Notes: generated by a model not told the origin, from the letters alone. Numbered from the stretch's first letter, positions 28,678 through 37,950 are shown. The stretch: DNA of 64,000 nt from Moraxellaceae bacterium (GCA_029267635.1 JAJUIK010000001.1:310001-374000); one strand, 5' to 3'. Numbers and translations are program-made.

Positions 28678-28734
28678 ATGAGGGCAACATGGCTATCCGC
28701 GATGCTGCCTTTACTTAAGAAAACCCTAGCTTGA
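28678..28734 (+). other. Possible leader peptide upstream of pntAA
   Basis: An 18-codon frame (MRATWLSAMLPLLKKTLA) ends in a TGA that overlaps the TGAGGA ribosome site of pntAA, 9 bases before its ATG. Another short frame (MAIRDAAFT, from 28689, preceded by GAGGG) overlaps it. Either could couple or attenuate translation, but neither is conserved to my knowledge, and the longer one lacks a ribosome site. Confidence 0.25.
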
Positions 28735-28743
28735 GGAACGCTC

Positions 28744-29871
28744 ATGCAGATCGGAATACCCGCCGAAACTGTTGTCGGTGAAAATCGTGTCGCTGTTACA
28801 CCAGAAACGGTCAAGAAGTTGATCAGTACTGGTCATAACGTGGTTATTGAACGTGGTGCAGGGGTGAACGCTGCCTATATCGACAGTGCTTATGAACAGG
28901 CTGGTGCCAAAATCACTGAAGATGCCTACGCCGGCAGCCAGTTGATTTTAAAAGTTCGTGCACCGCAAGGTAAAGAGATTGAGAAACTTGCAGCCCATAC
29001 CATCGTGGTCGCGATGTTTGATCCTTACCGTAATCCCGAATTAGACCGGTTTGCATCTCAGCAGGTGTCTGCATTTGCCCTGGAGCTTTTGCCACGCACA
29101 CTGTCCCGCGCACAAAATATGGATGTTTTATCCTCGCAGGCCAACCTGGCGGGTTATAAGTCGGTATTGCTGGCAGCCAATGAATACCAGCGTATGTTTC
29201 CGATGCTGATGACAGCAGCGGGTACCGTCAAGCCGGCACGTGTGGTCATCATGGGCGTAGGCGTTGCGGGTCTGCAGGCGATCGCCACCGCAAAACGTTT
29301 GGGGGCTGTGGTTGAAGCGACGGATTTGCGTCCGACGGCCAAAGACCAGGTGGAATCTTTAGGCGGTAAATGGCTGGATGTGCCAATGTCTGAAGAAGAA
29401 CAGCAACGTGCTGCCGAAGCCGCCAAGAATGGTTATGGCTGGACGCCGGGTGAGCAGTACATCAAAGACCAGGCTGCAATTGTCGATAAGGCCGTAGCGA
29501 ATGCCGACATCGTGATTACTACAGCTTTACTGCCAGGTCGTGATGCACCGCGTCTAATCAAGGCGGAAACGGTTGCCAAGATGAAACCGGGTTCGGTGAT
29601 TCTGGATATGGCGGTAGAAACCGGTGGCAACGTGGAAGGCTCTAAAGTGGGTGAAACGGTCGTGACTGCGAATGGCGTGAAAATTTTGGGTGTGCCGAAT
29701 ATTCCGGCAACCGTGGCCACCGAAGCCTCTGCACTGTATGCGCGTAACGTCTTCAATTTTGTCGAAACCCTGTTTGATCAAGAGAAAAACTTTGCGATCA
29801 ATCAGGATGATGAAATTCAAAAAGCCCTGCTGGTGACGCATGCCGGCCAAGTCCTGTTGAAGCGTGGTTAA
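28744..29871 (+). CDS. pntAA: NAD(P) transhydrogenase alpha subunit, domain I (PntAA)
   Basis: The soluble NAD(H)-binding domain I of proton-translocating transhydrogenase, which moves hydride from NADH to NADP+ at the cytoplasmic membrane. The 375-residue protein contains only the AlaDh/PNT domains, as in the split three-subunit enzyme of Rhodospirillum rubrum: [23 protein letters not shown] at the N-terminus, [16 protein letters not shown], the dinucleotide fold [23 protein letters not shown] near residue 166, and the mobile-loop region [21 protein letters not shown]. In E. coli the domain is fused to the membrane part; here that part is the next gene. Confidence 0.95.
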   Translation: MQIGIPAETVVGENRVAVTPETVKKLISTGHNVVIERGAGVNAAYIDSAYEQAGAKITEDAYAGSQLILKVRAPQGKEIEKLAAHTIVVAMFDPYRNPELDRFASQQVSAFALELLPRTLSRAQNMDVLSSQANLAGYKSVLLAANEYQRMFPMLMTAAGTVKPARVVIMGVGVAGLQAIATAKRLGAVVEATDLRPTAKDQVESLGGKWLDVPMSEEEQQRAAEAAKNGYGWTPGEQYIKDQAAIVDKAVANADIVITTALLPGRDAPRLIKAETVAKMKPGSVILDMAVETGGNVEGSKVGETVVTANGVKILGVPNIPATVATEASALYARNVFNFVETLFDQEKNFAINQDDEIQKALLVTHAGQVLLKRG

Positions 29872-29882
29872 GGAGATTCCTC

Positions 29883-30197
29883 ATGGTTGAAACAATTACA
29901 ATTTTTGTCCTTGCCATTTTCGTGGGTTATTACGTGGTGTGGGGCGTTACACCGGCTTTGCATACGCCTCTGATGGCGGTGACTAATGCACTGTCATCGA
30001 TCATTATCGTGGGTGCCATGCTACAGACCGTTGGCTTACCTGTGCTGGGGATCGATGCCAATGTGCAGTTCCAGAGCGTGAATGTGGTCAGTGTCTTGGG
30101 GGCGATAGCAGTGTTCCTGGCCAGTATCAATATTTTTGGCGGCTTTGCGGTAACTGCACGCATGCTCGAAATGTTCAAGCCGAAGCAGAAGAAATAA
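29883..30197 (+). CDS. pntAB: NAD(P) transhydrogenase alpha subunit, membrane part (PntAB)
   Basis: A 104-residue membrane protein corresponding to the C-terminal transmembrane portion of E. coli PntA. It has three or four hydrophobic helices (about 4-20, 28-52 and 63-90), with [21 protein letters not shown] typical of the family and a basic tail (FKPKQKK). It lies 11 bases after pntAA and 10 before pntB, so the three are surely an operon. It contributes part of the proton channel. Confidence 0.95.
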   Translation: MVETITIFVLAIFVGYYVVWGVTPALHTPLMAVTNALSSIIIVGAMLQTVGLPVLGIDANVQFQSVNVVSVLGAIAVFLASINIFGGFAVTARMLEMFKPKQKK

Positions 30198-30207
30198 GGG
30201 GCAAAAC

Positions 30208-31662
30208 ATGGAATTTATCCGAGCGAATGCAGATTGGTTTTACCTGATTGGGGCAGTTCTTTTTATCTTGACGCTACGTGGTCTGTCTGGCCCGAAAACC
30301 GCAATTGCCGGTAATCGCTACGGCATGATCGCGATGGCGATTGCTGTTATTACTACGTTCTTTGTCGCAGAACATCCGGTGATCTGGATGATTGCAGTGC
30401 CGATGGCGCTCGGTGCGGTGGTGGGGATCGCACGCGCGCGTACTGTGCCAATGACGCAAATGCCAGAAACTGTGGCCTTGATGCACTCTCTAGTGGGTTT
30501 AGCTGCGGTTCTGATTGCGATTGCTGCGATTCTGCATAACAACCAGTTGACGGCATTGTTTGCCCAGAATGAAGCTGCCTTGACTGCGGCGGGTGTGGAA
30601 CAGGCTCACATGAGCAAAGTACACCTGTTTGAATTGTTTGTCGGCTGTTTTGTCGGTGCGATTACCTTTACTGCATCGGTATTTGCCTATGGCAAGCTGG
30701 CTGCGAAAAAATGGGCCAAAACCATTTCAGGTGCCTGGGTCAAGCCAGTGCAGGCAATCATCTTTATTGCCATGCTGGCATGTGGTTTCTATTTCTTTAC
30801 CACAGGCAACATGCAGGCGTTCTGGGCGATGACTGCGTTGGCACTGATCTTTGGCTGGGTCTGGATTGCGCCAGTCGGTGGTGGTGATATGCCTGTGGTG
30901 GTGTCGTTGCTGAACTCATTTTCGGGTTGGGCGGCTGCCGGAATTGGCTTTACCCTGGAAAACAACATGCTGATCGTGGCAGGTTCTCTGGTGGGCTCAT
31001 CTGGTGCGATCCTGTCTTACATCATGTGTAAGGCCATGAACCGTAGCATTATCAATGTATTGTTTGGCGGTGCTATGAGTGGCGGTGCAGCGGTTGCTGC
31101 CAATGCTGGTGCTCAGGTACAGCGTAACCATCGTTCCGGTTCAGCCGATGACGCGGGCTTCCTGATGTCAAATGCCGATAGTGTGGTGATTGTGCCGGGT
31201 TATGGTATGGCGCAAGGCCGTGCACAGAATGCGGTGAAAGAATTGGCGAACTTGCTGAAAGAGCAGGGCGTGACCGTACGTTTTGCGATTCATCCGGTAG
31301 CAGGCCGTATGCCGGGTCATATGAACGTATTGCTGGCAGAAGCCGACGTGCCGTATGAAGATATTCTGGAAATGGATGAAATCAACTCGGATTTTCCGGC
31401 AACTGATGTGGTGCTGGTGATTGGTGCCAATGACGTGGTTAACCCTGCAGCCAAAGATGATCCAAGTTCACCGATTTATGGCATGCCGATCCTGGAGGCC
31501 CATAAAGCGCGCACGATCATGGTGATCAAACGTTCGATGGCAACCGGTTACGCAGGTCTGGATAACGATTTGTTCTATAATGACAAAACCATGATGATCT
31601 TTGGTGATGCCAAGAAGGTCGTGGAAGATATGACCAAAGCCATCAATGGTACAGGTCACTAA
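30208..31662 (+). CDS. pntB: NAD(P) transhydrogenase subunit beta
   Basis: Carries the main proton-translocating membrane domain (about residues 1-290, eight or nine helices) and the cytoplasmic NADP(H)-binding domain III. The 484 residues are close to E. coli PntB (462). Domain III shows VVIVPGYGMAQGRAQNAVKEL (NADP binding), HPVAGRMPGHMNVLLAEA, VLVIGANDVVNPAA and KRSMATGYAGLDNDLF. The histidine in VALMHSLVGLAAV and conserved asparagines in the membrane domain match the proton path of the family. A TTCG-loop terminator follows. Confidence 0.95.
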   Translation: MEFIRANADWFYLIGAVLFILTLRGLSGPKTAIAGNRYGMIAMAIAVITTFFVAEHPVIWMIAVPMALGAVVGIARARTVPMTQMPETVALMHSLVGLAAVLIAIAAILHNNQLTALFAQNEAALTAAGVEQAHMSKVHLFELFVGCFVGAITFTASVFAYGKLAAKKWAKTISGAWVKPVQAIIFIAMLACGFYFFTTGNMQAFWAMTALALIFGWVWIAPVGGGDMPVVVSLLNSFSGWAAAGIGFTLENNMLIVAGSLVGSSGAILSYIMCKAMNRSIINVLFGGAMSGGAAVAANAGAQVQRNHRSGSADDAGFLMSNADSVVIVPGYGMAQGRAQNAVKELANLLKEQGVTVRFAIHPVAGRMPGHMNVLLAEADVPYEDILEMDEINSDFPATDVVLVIGANDVVNPAAKDDPSSPIYGMPILEAHKARTIMVIKRSMATGYAGLDNDLFYNDKTMMIFGDAKKVVEDMTKAINGTGH

Positions 31663-31683
31663 ATACAATAGATGTGTACTGAT

Positions 31684-31709
31684 AAAAAGCCACCTTCGGG
31701 TGGTTTTTT
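31684..31709 (+). terminator. Terminator after pntB
   Basis: CCACC-TTCG-GGTGG stem-loop extended by A5/T5 and followed by a T-run, 22 bases after the pntB stop. Confidence 0.9.
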
Positions 31710-31740
31710 ATTGATATTACTGATTTTGATCGGCAGCTGA

Positions 31741-31965
31741 AAACAGCAGTTTAAGGCCTCTAAAGTAGTGGTGGATTCGGGATAGAAGCTGCATGAACCG
31801 GAATTTTGGCACTTTATTTCTTTGAGTTATTATGCCCAAATGGTGACCTCTTTATATGAGATTTATTGCGAGTTTTATAAGCCGGGTAAAGCCGGCCAGC
31901 TGTATGCACAAAGCAAATTGGAAATTAAGGGCGATTTCCCGGATGTGGATGTACCTCAGTTGTGA
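31741..31965 (+). pseudogene. Possible remnant of the C-terminal end of an unrecognised protein
   Basis: Immediately after the pntB terminator one plus-strand frame, with no proper start, reads like real protein: KQQFKASKVVVDSG, an in-frame TAG at 31783-31785, then KLHEPEFWHFISLSYYAQ and on to EIYCEFYKPGKAGQLYAQSK and a TGA at 31963. Codon choice and the absence of further stops for 60 codons suggest a decayed gene end. I do not recognise the family. A shorter intact product could begin at ATG 31840 (41 codons) but lacks a ribosome site. The annotation is inference from composition and continuity. Confidence 0.45.
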
Positions 31966-32004
31966 AGAAAAAATGGTTGTAAAAATCCAAATAGTTAAAA
32001 ACAA

Positions 32005-32026
32005 AAAGCGACCTGATGGTCGCTTT
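32005..32026 (-). terminator. Terminator after rsfS
   Basis: AAAGCGACC / GGTCGCTTT, a perfect 9-bp stem with a 4-base loop; on the minus strand a T-rich run follows. It lies 28 bases past the rsfS stop. Confidence 0.8.
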
Positions 32027-32053
32027 CTTGCTATGGGCTGGCTGTCGGAGAGC

Positions 32054-32458
32054 TTAAGCCACAGAAGATTCTGGTGCTGAGCGCCATAAGCTTTCTAGGT
32101 CATAGAACTTGCGTGCAGTGGGCAACATTACATGAACGACCACAAAACCGAGGTCGATCAGGATCCACTCTGCATCACGTTCGCCTTCGATACCAATCGG
32201 GCGGAAGCCGGCTTTACGTGCTTCATCAGCAACGTTATCCGCAAGGGCTTTGACATGACGGGTGGATGTACCGCTCGCAATCACAATGGCATCAGCAACG
32301 TTGCTGATGGCGCTGACGTCGAGTTCAATAATATCTTTGGCTTTGACATCAACTAAGGCATCATGCACAACTTTTAAGCAAGTCTGAACATGTTGATTTT
32401 GAGAATTCATGGCGAGATCGTAAGAATTAGAAGCGCTGGGCGATGGTTCCAAATTCAT
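32054..32458 (-). CDS. rsfS: Ribosomal silencing factor RsfS
   Basis: Binds ribosomal protein uL14 on the 50S subunit and blocks subunit joining in stationary phase or starvation. The 134-residue protein has the RsfS/YbeB core from about residue 22: LVDVKAKDIIELDVS, DAIVIASGTSTRHVKALADNVADEAR, GERDAEWILIDLGFVVVHVM (with the conserved tryptophan) and FYDLESLW. The start ATG 32458 has AGGAA about 12 bases upstream; the frame is open to 32491, and a further in-frame ATG at 32410 lacks a ribosome site. nadD, the usual neighbour, is absent. A terminator follows. Confidence 0.93.
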   Translation of the reverse strand: MNLEPSPSASNSYDLAMNSQNQHVQTCLKVVHDALVDVKAKDIIELDVSAISNVADAIVIASGTSTRHVKALADNVADEARKAGFRPIGIEGERDAEWILIDLGFVVVHVMLPTARKFYDLESLWRSAPESSVA

Positions 32459-32536
32459 AAAGGGGATAATTTCCTGACAATAACTCATCATTTAATATAG
32501 CGTCTTTACGCTAAAATTTCAAATCCGCTGGGTCAA

Positions 32537-33331
32537 TTAAAATTGTAAATGATCGGCAAAATATTTCTGTTTCCAGGCAAAAGAATGGCTGGAATGGGCT
32601 TGCGGCTTATATTCTGCGGCAATATAGCCTGGATAATCGCTCTGCTTGAGCCAGTCAAAAATCGCCGCATAGTCGATTTGTGCAGTGTCCGGTTCATGCC
32701 GTCCCGGGCAGTCGGCAAACTGGATATGGCCGATTTGCGAGATATTTTCCTGTAGGCCCTGTAACACATCTTCTCCCATCATGGCCATGTGATAGCAGTC
32801 ATATTGCATTTTTAATGCAGGATGATTGACTGCTTCCAACATCTCCTGGGCTTGAGCAATATTTTGTACCAGAAAACGTGGCATATCAGTCCCGTTAATC
32901 ATTTCAAACACAGGCTGAATGCCGTAATCAGACAACATATGTGTCGCCAGTTTTAGGTTTTTGGCCAAGGTATTCAGGCAAGGGAGAAGGTCTGCATCCA
33001 GAGGCTGTTTGCCTGACAGGATATTGATGCTTGGGACATTCAGCGCACTGGCATAGACAATCGCCTGCTCGACTGCCTGATAAAAGGCTGCTTCTTGACC
33101 GGGAATGCCAGCAAGCCCATTGCTGCCTTGCATCAGGTCGCCTGCAGGGGCATTGATCAGGCACAGGCTCAGCGCATAACGGTCTAGTTGCTCTTGAATT
33201 TGTTCAATACTCAACTCATAAGGAAACTGGATTTCCACATGCTTGAAGCCATGTGCATGTGCTTGCTCAAAGCGCTCAATCAATGGCACTTCGGTAAAAA
33301 TCATGGATAAATTGACCGCCAGTTTGCTCAT
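32537..33331 (-). CDS. hyi: Hydroxypyruvate isomerase-family protein (TIM-barrel sugar isomerase)
   Basis: A 264-residue xylose-isomerase-like TIM-barrel protein resembling Hyi, which interconverts hydroxypyruvate and tartronate semialdehyde, and OtnI. Typical features are LAVNLSMIFTEVPLIERFEQA at the start, FEMINGTDMPRFL with a metal-binding glutamate near 145, MQYDCYHMAMMGED (metal Asp and His) near 180, HIQFADCPGRHEPDTAQIDY and IAAEYKP (second glutamate). ATG 33331 is preferred because GGA lies 9 bases upstream; another ATG is at 33340. It is the third gene of an operon with the beta-hydroxyacid dehydrogenase (15-24-base gap), consistent with tartronate-semialdehyde metabolism. Confidence 0.85.
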   Translation of the reverse strand: MSKLAVNLSMIFTEVPLIERFEQAHAHGFKHVEIQFPYELSIEQIQEQLDRYALSLCLINAPAGDLMQGSNGLAGIPGQEAAFYQAVEQAIVYASALNVPSINILSGKQPLDADLLPCLNTLAKNLKLATHMLSDYGIQPVFEMINGTDMPRFLVQNIAQAQEMLEAVNHPALKMQYDCYHMAMMGEDVLQGLQENISQIGHIQFADCPGRHEPDTAQIDYAAIFDWLKQSDYPGYIAAEYKPQAHSSHSFAWKQKYFADHLQF

Positions 33332-33355
33332 GTGCTGCATTCCATTAGAAAAGAG

Positions 33356-34222
33356 TTAGGGTTCAACCTGTTCAATGAGGGTGGCTAGATCCTGTTCCGC
33401 ATAGCCATTTTGCTGGTGGGTCTGTAACTGTGCCAGGGCACGCTGGGCCACCGGAATATCCAGCTGCAGACTGTGGGCCAAACTGACCGCATTATTCAGG
33501 TCTTTAGATAAAGTCTGCACTTTCCATTGTACCGGCTCAAAAGTGTGTGTGGCCATGCGCGGGGTTAAAATTTGAAACGGCTTCGAATCGGCAAAACCGC
33601 CGGCCAACGCTGGTGCCAGCAGACGGGTATCGACGCCGGCCTGGTCTGCTAGTGCGACTGCTTCGGCAATCAGGGTGCTGTTGGCAGCGACGATCAGTTG
33701 ATTGCAGATTTTGGTGGCCTGACCGGTACCGCTATCACCCATCCGGGTAACGCGTTGTGACAATACATTATAAATCAGGCTCAAATTATCAATGGTTGCT
33801 GCATGACCACCGGCGAAAATCACTAAGGTGCCGTGCTCTGCACCAGCTGTACCACCGGAAACCGGTGAGTCAATCCAGGTTACATGCTGTTGATGGGCAG
33901 CCTGTGCCAGCTGTTTGGTTTTATCCACAGATAAACTGGAGAAATCCACAATCACCTGATTGCGTTTCAGATAAGGCTTCAGCTGACGATAGACTGATTC
34001 AACTGCATGATCATCGGCCAGACACAGCAAAATCACCTGATATTTGCCAATATTGGACAGTTCGAGCGCTTCGGCGCCCATATTGATCAGTGGATCACAC
34101 GTGGAAGCTGTACGATTCCAGACTCCCACTTTAAATCCGGCCTGCACCAGACGACTGGCCATGCGACTGCCCATCAGGCCCATGCCTAAAAATGCGATTT
34201 TGGTATGACGGTCGAAAATCAT
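33356..34222 (-). CDS. 3-hydroxyisobutyrate/tartronate-semialdehyde dehydrogenase family protein
   Basis: A 288-residue NAD(P)-dependent beta-hydroxyacid dehydrogenase. The N-terminal Rossmann fold has IAFLGMGLMGSRMASRLVQAG, followed by VWNRTA (the arginine suggests NADP preference). SPVSGGTAGAEHGTLVIFAGG is the substrate-binding signature, and the catalytic lysine lies in GQATKICNQLIVAANS. KDLNNAVSLA near the C-terminus is typical. It may reduce tartronate semialdehyde to glycerate (as GlxR, fitting the hyi neighbour) or oxidise 3-hydroxyisobutyrate (as MmsB, fitting the crotonase neighbour). Sequence alone does not decide. The gene follows the crotonase by 10 bases. Confidence 0.85.
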   Translation of the reverse strand: MIFDRHTKIAFLGMGLMGSRMASRLVQAGFKVGVWNRTASTCDPLINMGAEALELSNIGKYQVILLCLADDHAVESVYRQLKPYLKRNQVIVDFSSLSVDKTKQLAQAAHQQHVTWIDSPVSGGTAGAEHGTLVIFAGGHAATIDNLSLIYNVLSQRVTRMGDSGTGQATKICNQLIVAANSTLIAEAVALADQAGVDTRLLAPALAGGFADSKPFQILTPRMATHTFEPVQWKVQTLSKDLNNAVSLAHSLQLDIPVAQRALAQLQTHQQNGYAEQDLATLIEQVEP

Positions 34223-34232
34223 GGCATCTCTC

Positions 34233-35021
34233 TTATTGATATTGGCGTGGTAAAAATTGCACGTCTGGCTGTTGGTCTTTCTGCCGGGCGAGGCGGCTGT
34301 TTTTACCCAGCAGTAGTTTAAGTTGCCAGATTTTTTCCAGACGCAAGGCCTTGTTGGGCTGCAGCAGCATGGCGTTCAACACCTGTTTGGCCGCGATGAG
34401 GGCATCAGGGGAGCGTTGCGCCATTTCTTCAGCCAGCATAGAGGCACGGTTTAATGGTGCACTATCTAAATGGCTGACCAGACCCATCGAATGTGCATAT
34501 TCTGCAGAGAAAATACGGCCGCTAAACGTCAGTTCTTTGGCGAGATCAATGCCGATCAGTCCGGTTAAGGAATGGCTTAATCCCATATCTGGCACCAGTC
34601 CCCAGCGGCTTTCCATGATCGACATTTGTGTGTGGGGATGTGCGATGCGGATATCTGCGGCCAAGGCCAGTTGCATGCCGGCACCAAAACAGAAGCCTTC
34701 GAGCGCAGCGATCACCGGGAAAGGCATTTCCTGCCAGATCAAACAGGCTTTTTGGAACAGGCTGGTTCCGGGTTTTAATAATTCCCAGGTTGCATAAATC
34801 CGGTTTTTCGGATTGTTCAGGTCGCTCAGGTCAATTCCGGCGCTAAATACCTGGTCTGCGCCAGTTAAAATCACACAGCGTACAGCACGGTCTTTTTTCA
34901 GTTGTTGTGCAGTGCTGACCAGTGCCTGCAACAAGGCAAAATTCATGGCATTGCGTTTTTCAGGACGGTTTAAGCTGACCGTCACAATGCCATTGTTGTT
35001 TTCGAGATGTAATAACGCCAT
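34233..35021 (-). CDS. Enoyl-CoA hydratase/isomerase (crotonase) family protein
   Basis: A 262-residue crotonase-fold protein. The oxyanion-hole segments are visible: FSAGIDLSDL near residue 60 and LEGFCFGAGMQLALAADIRIAH near 105. ESRWGLVPDMGLSHSLTGLIG replaces the usual two-glutamate hydratase arrangement: one glutamate lies near 130, but the position near 140 is aspartate in PDMG, a pattern found in dienoyl-CoA isomerase-like members. Hydratase activity is therefore uncertain. It is the first gene of a three-gene minus-strand operon with the dehydrogenase and hyi. The upstream gap carries a 9-bp inverted repeat. Confidence 0.85.
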   Translation of the reverse strand: MALLHLENNNGIVTVSLNRPEKRNAMNFALLQALVSTAQQLKKDRAVRCVILTGADQVFSAGIDLSDLNNPKNRIYATWELLKPGTSLFQKACLIWQEMPFPVIAALEGFCFGAGMQLALAADIRIAHPHTQMSIMESRWGLVPDMGLSHSLTGLIGIDLAKELTFSGRIFSAEYAHSMGLVSHLDSAPLNRASMLAEEMAQRSPDALIAAKQVLNAMLLQPNKALRLEKIWQLKLLLGKNSRLARQKDQQPDVQFLPRQYQ

Positions 35022-35039
35022 GGAGTTGGACTCTTATTG

Positions 35040-35072
35040 TGCTCAGGTCTGAGCATAGCATGCACCTGAGCA
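35040..35072. repeat. Inverted repeat between gacS and the crotonase operon
   Basis: TGCTCAGGT (35040-35048) and ACCTGAGCA (35064-35072) are perfect 9-bp complements around a 15-base loop that itself contains CTGAGC. There is no T-run on either side. It lies 20-50 bases upstream of the crotonase start on the minus strand and could be an operator or a hairpin after gacS. Confidence 0.4.
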
Positions 35073-35139
35073 GCATACATGACAGCTGAGTCACGATAAA
35101 AGTGGTGCTCCACCTGACTTTAGTCGAGTCGTATGGGTT

Positions 35140-37950
35140 TTATATCTCCTGTTTACTCAGGAGATGCTGAGCCGCTTGCGTGACCTGCTGAATGATCAGT
35201 TGCAGATCATCCAGACGACGCAAGGTTTCCTGCACAAAGGCCTCATCGGCACGACGGCGTTCTTTACGCAAGGTGGAAACAAACTGCTCAAACTCGCCAC
35301 TAACGCGTTGCAGTTTTGGCGTACCGACATAGCGCGTGGCACCATATAGCCGGTGCAGTACATGCTCAAGCTGTGGGAAATCTTCCAGTTCGACCAGTTG
35401 CTGCATTTCTGCCAGCTCGGTAGCAAAACTGTCGACCAACATTTTTAGTAAATCCAGGGCCAGGTCTTCTTTGTTGGCAGCCAGTTGTACGCATTGTTGC
35501 CAGTCCAGAATGTCTGGATCCAGGGCTTCAATGACCACGCTATTTTCCACACTCTTGCTGCTTTGGTTGAACTGGTTGTTGGTCCATTCGGTCAAAATCT
35601 GGATGATCTGTTCAATCTGGATTGGTTTGGTGACGTAATCATCCATACCGACTTTCAGCAGTTTCTGTTTTTCATCGGCCAACGCATGGGCGGTCAGGGC
35701 AATAATCGGATGACGGACATTTTCCAGGGTCGATTCTAGGGAGCGGATAGCACGTGTGGTATCAATGCCGGACATGACGGGCATCTGGATATCCATAAAA
35801 ATCAGGTCGAATGCCGGCTCGCCACGTTTCAGACGCTGTTCAATCAGGGTCAGGGCTTCCTGGCCACTTTGCGCCTTGCTGGTGGTGACATTCAGTTCAC
35901 CGAGTAAAGCTTCCAGCACGATCAAGTTGGGTAAATGATCATCGACGGCCAAAATATGTAAACCCTGACCATCAAAAGCCTTCTGCTGTTCGTCTTCAAA
36001 GATTGGTTGGTTGCTGAGTAACTGGATCAGCGCCTGACGGCTCAGCGGTTGGTATAACGCACGCGCACGGTAATCATTCAGCATGCTTGGCGATAGTTCC
36101 ATCTGGTAGCCATAAACCGCCAGATTGCCATGATAGCGGTTACGGATTTCTCGCAGCAGTGCCTCGCTATCACCACTGTGATCAACGATTAGCCAGGTAT
36201 TGTCCACCTGTTGCGGTAACTGGTTGAGACGGCTGAACAGGTCCAGAATGGAAGCACTTTCAATATGCTGCACCTGATAATCTTCCAGATAATGGCGCAG
36301 GATATTGGCGGTTGCCGGATGGGCCAGATAGGAAATAACCTTTAACTCTGCAAAGCTTGGATGGGTCACGTATTCTTCTTCATCCACGCCAAACATGGCG
36401 GTGAACCAGAAGGTCGACCCTTTTTCGGTTGGGGCGCGTTCCTGATTGTCTTCAAAGCCAATCTGACCCTGCATCAAATGTACCAGCTGTTTGGAAATCG
36501 CCAGACCCAAACCGGTACCACCAAATTGACGAGTGACTGACGCATCGCCTTGCGAGAAAGATTCAAACAGTTTTTTACGATCGGTCCCGCTTAAGCCAAT
36601 CCCGCTATCCTGCACACTAAAGTGCAGCAGGCATTGCCCGATATCATCATGTTCCATGCGCACACGCACGATAATTTCGCCATCCGGAGTAAACTTGATG
36701 GCATTGGAAATCAGATTGGTCAGAATTTGCTTGAAGCGCAGGGCATCGCCAATCACCTGTTGCGGTACATTGTCGGCATAATAAAATGCCATGTTGATGT
36801 GTTTTTGTGCCGCCAGTGGTGACAGCATATCCATGACATCAAAAATTGCTTCTTCCAGATCAAACGGTGCGGTTTCCAGTTCCAGCTTGCCGGCATCAAT
36901 TTTGGAGAAGTCCAGTACATCGTTGATCAGGGCCAGCAGATGCGCCGAAGATTTGCGGATGGTCTGTAAATACAGTTTTTGCTCATTGCTCAGATTGCCC
37001 TGACGCAACATCAGATGAATAAAGCCATCAATACTGTTCAGTGGCGTGCGCAATTCGTGACTGATATTGGCCAGAAACACCGATTTGGACTGGTTGGCGG
37101 AAATCGCCTGATCGCGTGCCTGACGGTAAGTGATGTTTTGCACTTCAAGGGTATCTAAAGTGCGGCGCAGGTCATCTTCGGTCTGTTCGGTATGTTCGCG
37201 CAGTTCCTGAAAACTAAAATGCAGGCGTTTCACCACATTGGCAATATCACGCTGTAGCAGGCGTAGCTCACCGGTACTGTTGATCACCATGTGCTGATCC
37301 AGCGTATCGGCATTGACACGCTGCAGTTGCATGCGAATTTCATACATCGGGGCAATCCAGCGCCGTGAATAAAAGTTCAGACACAACAACAGTAACAGTA
37401 AGGTAATTAGACCGGTCGCGACCAGGACAATCAAAATCCGGTAATGGGCAATCGTTAGCGGCTGATTGTCCAGTTCAATCACCAGCCAGGCCGGATGGGG
37501 AATCTGGTTGTTAATCCGGATGCCATAGACGTGATTGCCATTGGCGGCAATCGGACCAAAAAAGGTGGCATCCTGTTTAAATACCGGCCAGGCATGCTGG
37601 ATTTGTAAGCCTACGCTAAGGCGATTTTTACCATGTTGATCAATAATCGCAGCACGAGACATATATTGCTCATTGAGCATGCTGCGCATGACTTCTTTGG
37701 CCTGATCCTGACTTTGTGATTGAGCGTTAAGATTGTTCAGCAGTTGCGTCGCAGTAGACTGATAACGCGTCAAAATCACCAAAGCGGTCTGGCGCTGCTT
37801 GGCACGGGCAGCATTCGAGGTTTCACTGAGAACCAGTTCGGTTCCTACAGCGGCCAGAATCGTAATCGGCACAAAAATCAGTGCAATCAGTTGCCCATAG
37901 GCATGATTTAAGTGCAGGCGCTTAAAAAGTTTTTTATCAAAATTTGACAT
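35140..37950 (-). CDS. gacS: Hybrid sensor histidine kinase GacS/BarA
   Basis: Membrane sensor that phosphorylates GacA and so controls CsrA/RsmA-type small RNAs and lifestyle switching. The 936-residue protein has a first membrane helix at about 20-42, a periplasmic sensor domain of about 130 residues, a second helix at 171-193 and a HAMP region. HisKA has the phosphorylated His298 in ISHELRTPLN; HATPase_c shows LISNAIKFTPDG, DSGIGL and GGTGLGLAI. A receiver domain (about 665-790) has the acceptor Asp720 in FMDIQMPVMSG and TKP. The HPt domain has His866 in LHRLYGATRYVG. The tripartite layout is complete. It is divergent from cysM. Confidence 0.95.
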   Translation of the reverse strand: MSNFDKKLFKRLHLNHAYGQLIALIFVPITILAAVGTELVLSETSNAARAKQRQTALVILTRYQSTATQLLNNLNAQSQSQDQAKEVMRSMLNEQYMSRAAIIDQHGKNRLSVGLQIQHAWPVFKQDATFFGPIAANGNHVYGIRINNQIPHPAWLVIELDNQPLTIAHYRILIVLVATGLITLLLLLLCLNFYSRRWIAPMYEIRMQLQRVNADTLDQHMVINSTGELRLLQRDIANVVKRLHFSFQELREHTEQTEDDLRRTLDTLEVQNITYRQARDQAISANQSKSVFLANISHELRTPLNSIDGFIHLMLRQGNLSNEQKLYLQTIRKSSAHLLALINDVLDFSKIDAGKLELETAPFDLEEAIFDVMDMLSPLAAQKHINMAFYYADNVPQQVIGDALRFKQILTNLISNAIKFTPDGEIIVRVRMEHDDIGQCLLHFSVQDSGIGLSGTDRKKLFESFSQGDASVTRQFGGTGLGLAISKQLVHLMQGQIGFEDNQERAPTEKGSTFWFTAMFGVDEEEYVTHPSFAELKVISYLAHPATANILRHYLEDYQVQHIESASILDLFSRLNQLPQQVDNTWLIVDHSGDSEALLREIRNRYHGNLAVYGYQMELSPSMLNDYRARALYQPLSRQALIQLLSNQPIFEDEQQKAFDGQGLHILAVDDHLPNLIVLEALLGELNVTTSKAQSGQEALTLIEQRLKRGEPAFDLIFMDIQMPVMSGIDTTRAIRSLESTLENVRHPIIALTAHALADEKQKLLKVGMDDYVTKPIQIEQIIQILTEWTNNQFNQSSKSVENSVVIEALDPDILDWQQCVQLAANKEDLALDLLKMLVDSFATELAEMQQLVELEDFPQLEHVLHRLYGATRYVGTPKLQRVSGEFEQFVSTLRKERRRADEAFVQETLRRLDDLQLIIQQVTQAAQHLLSKQEI

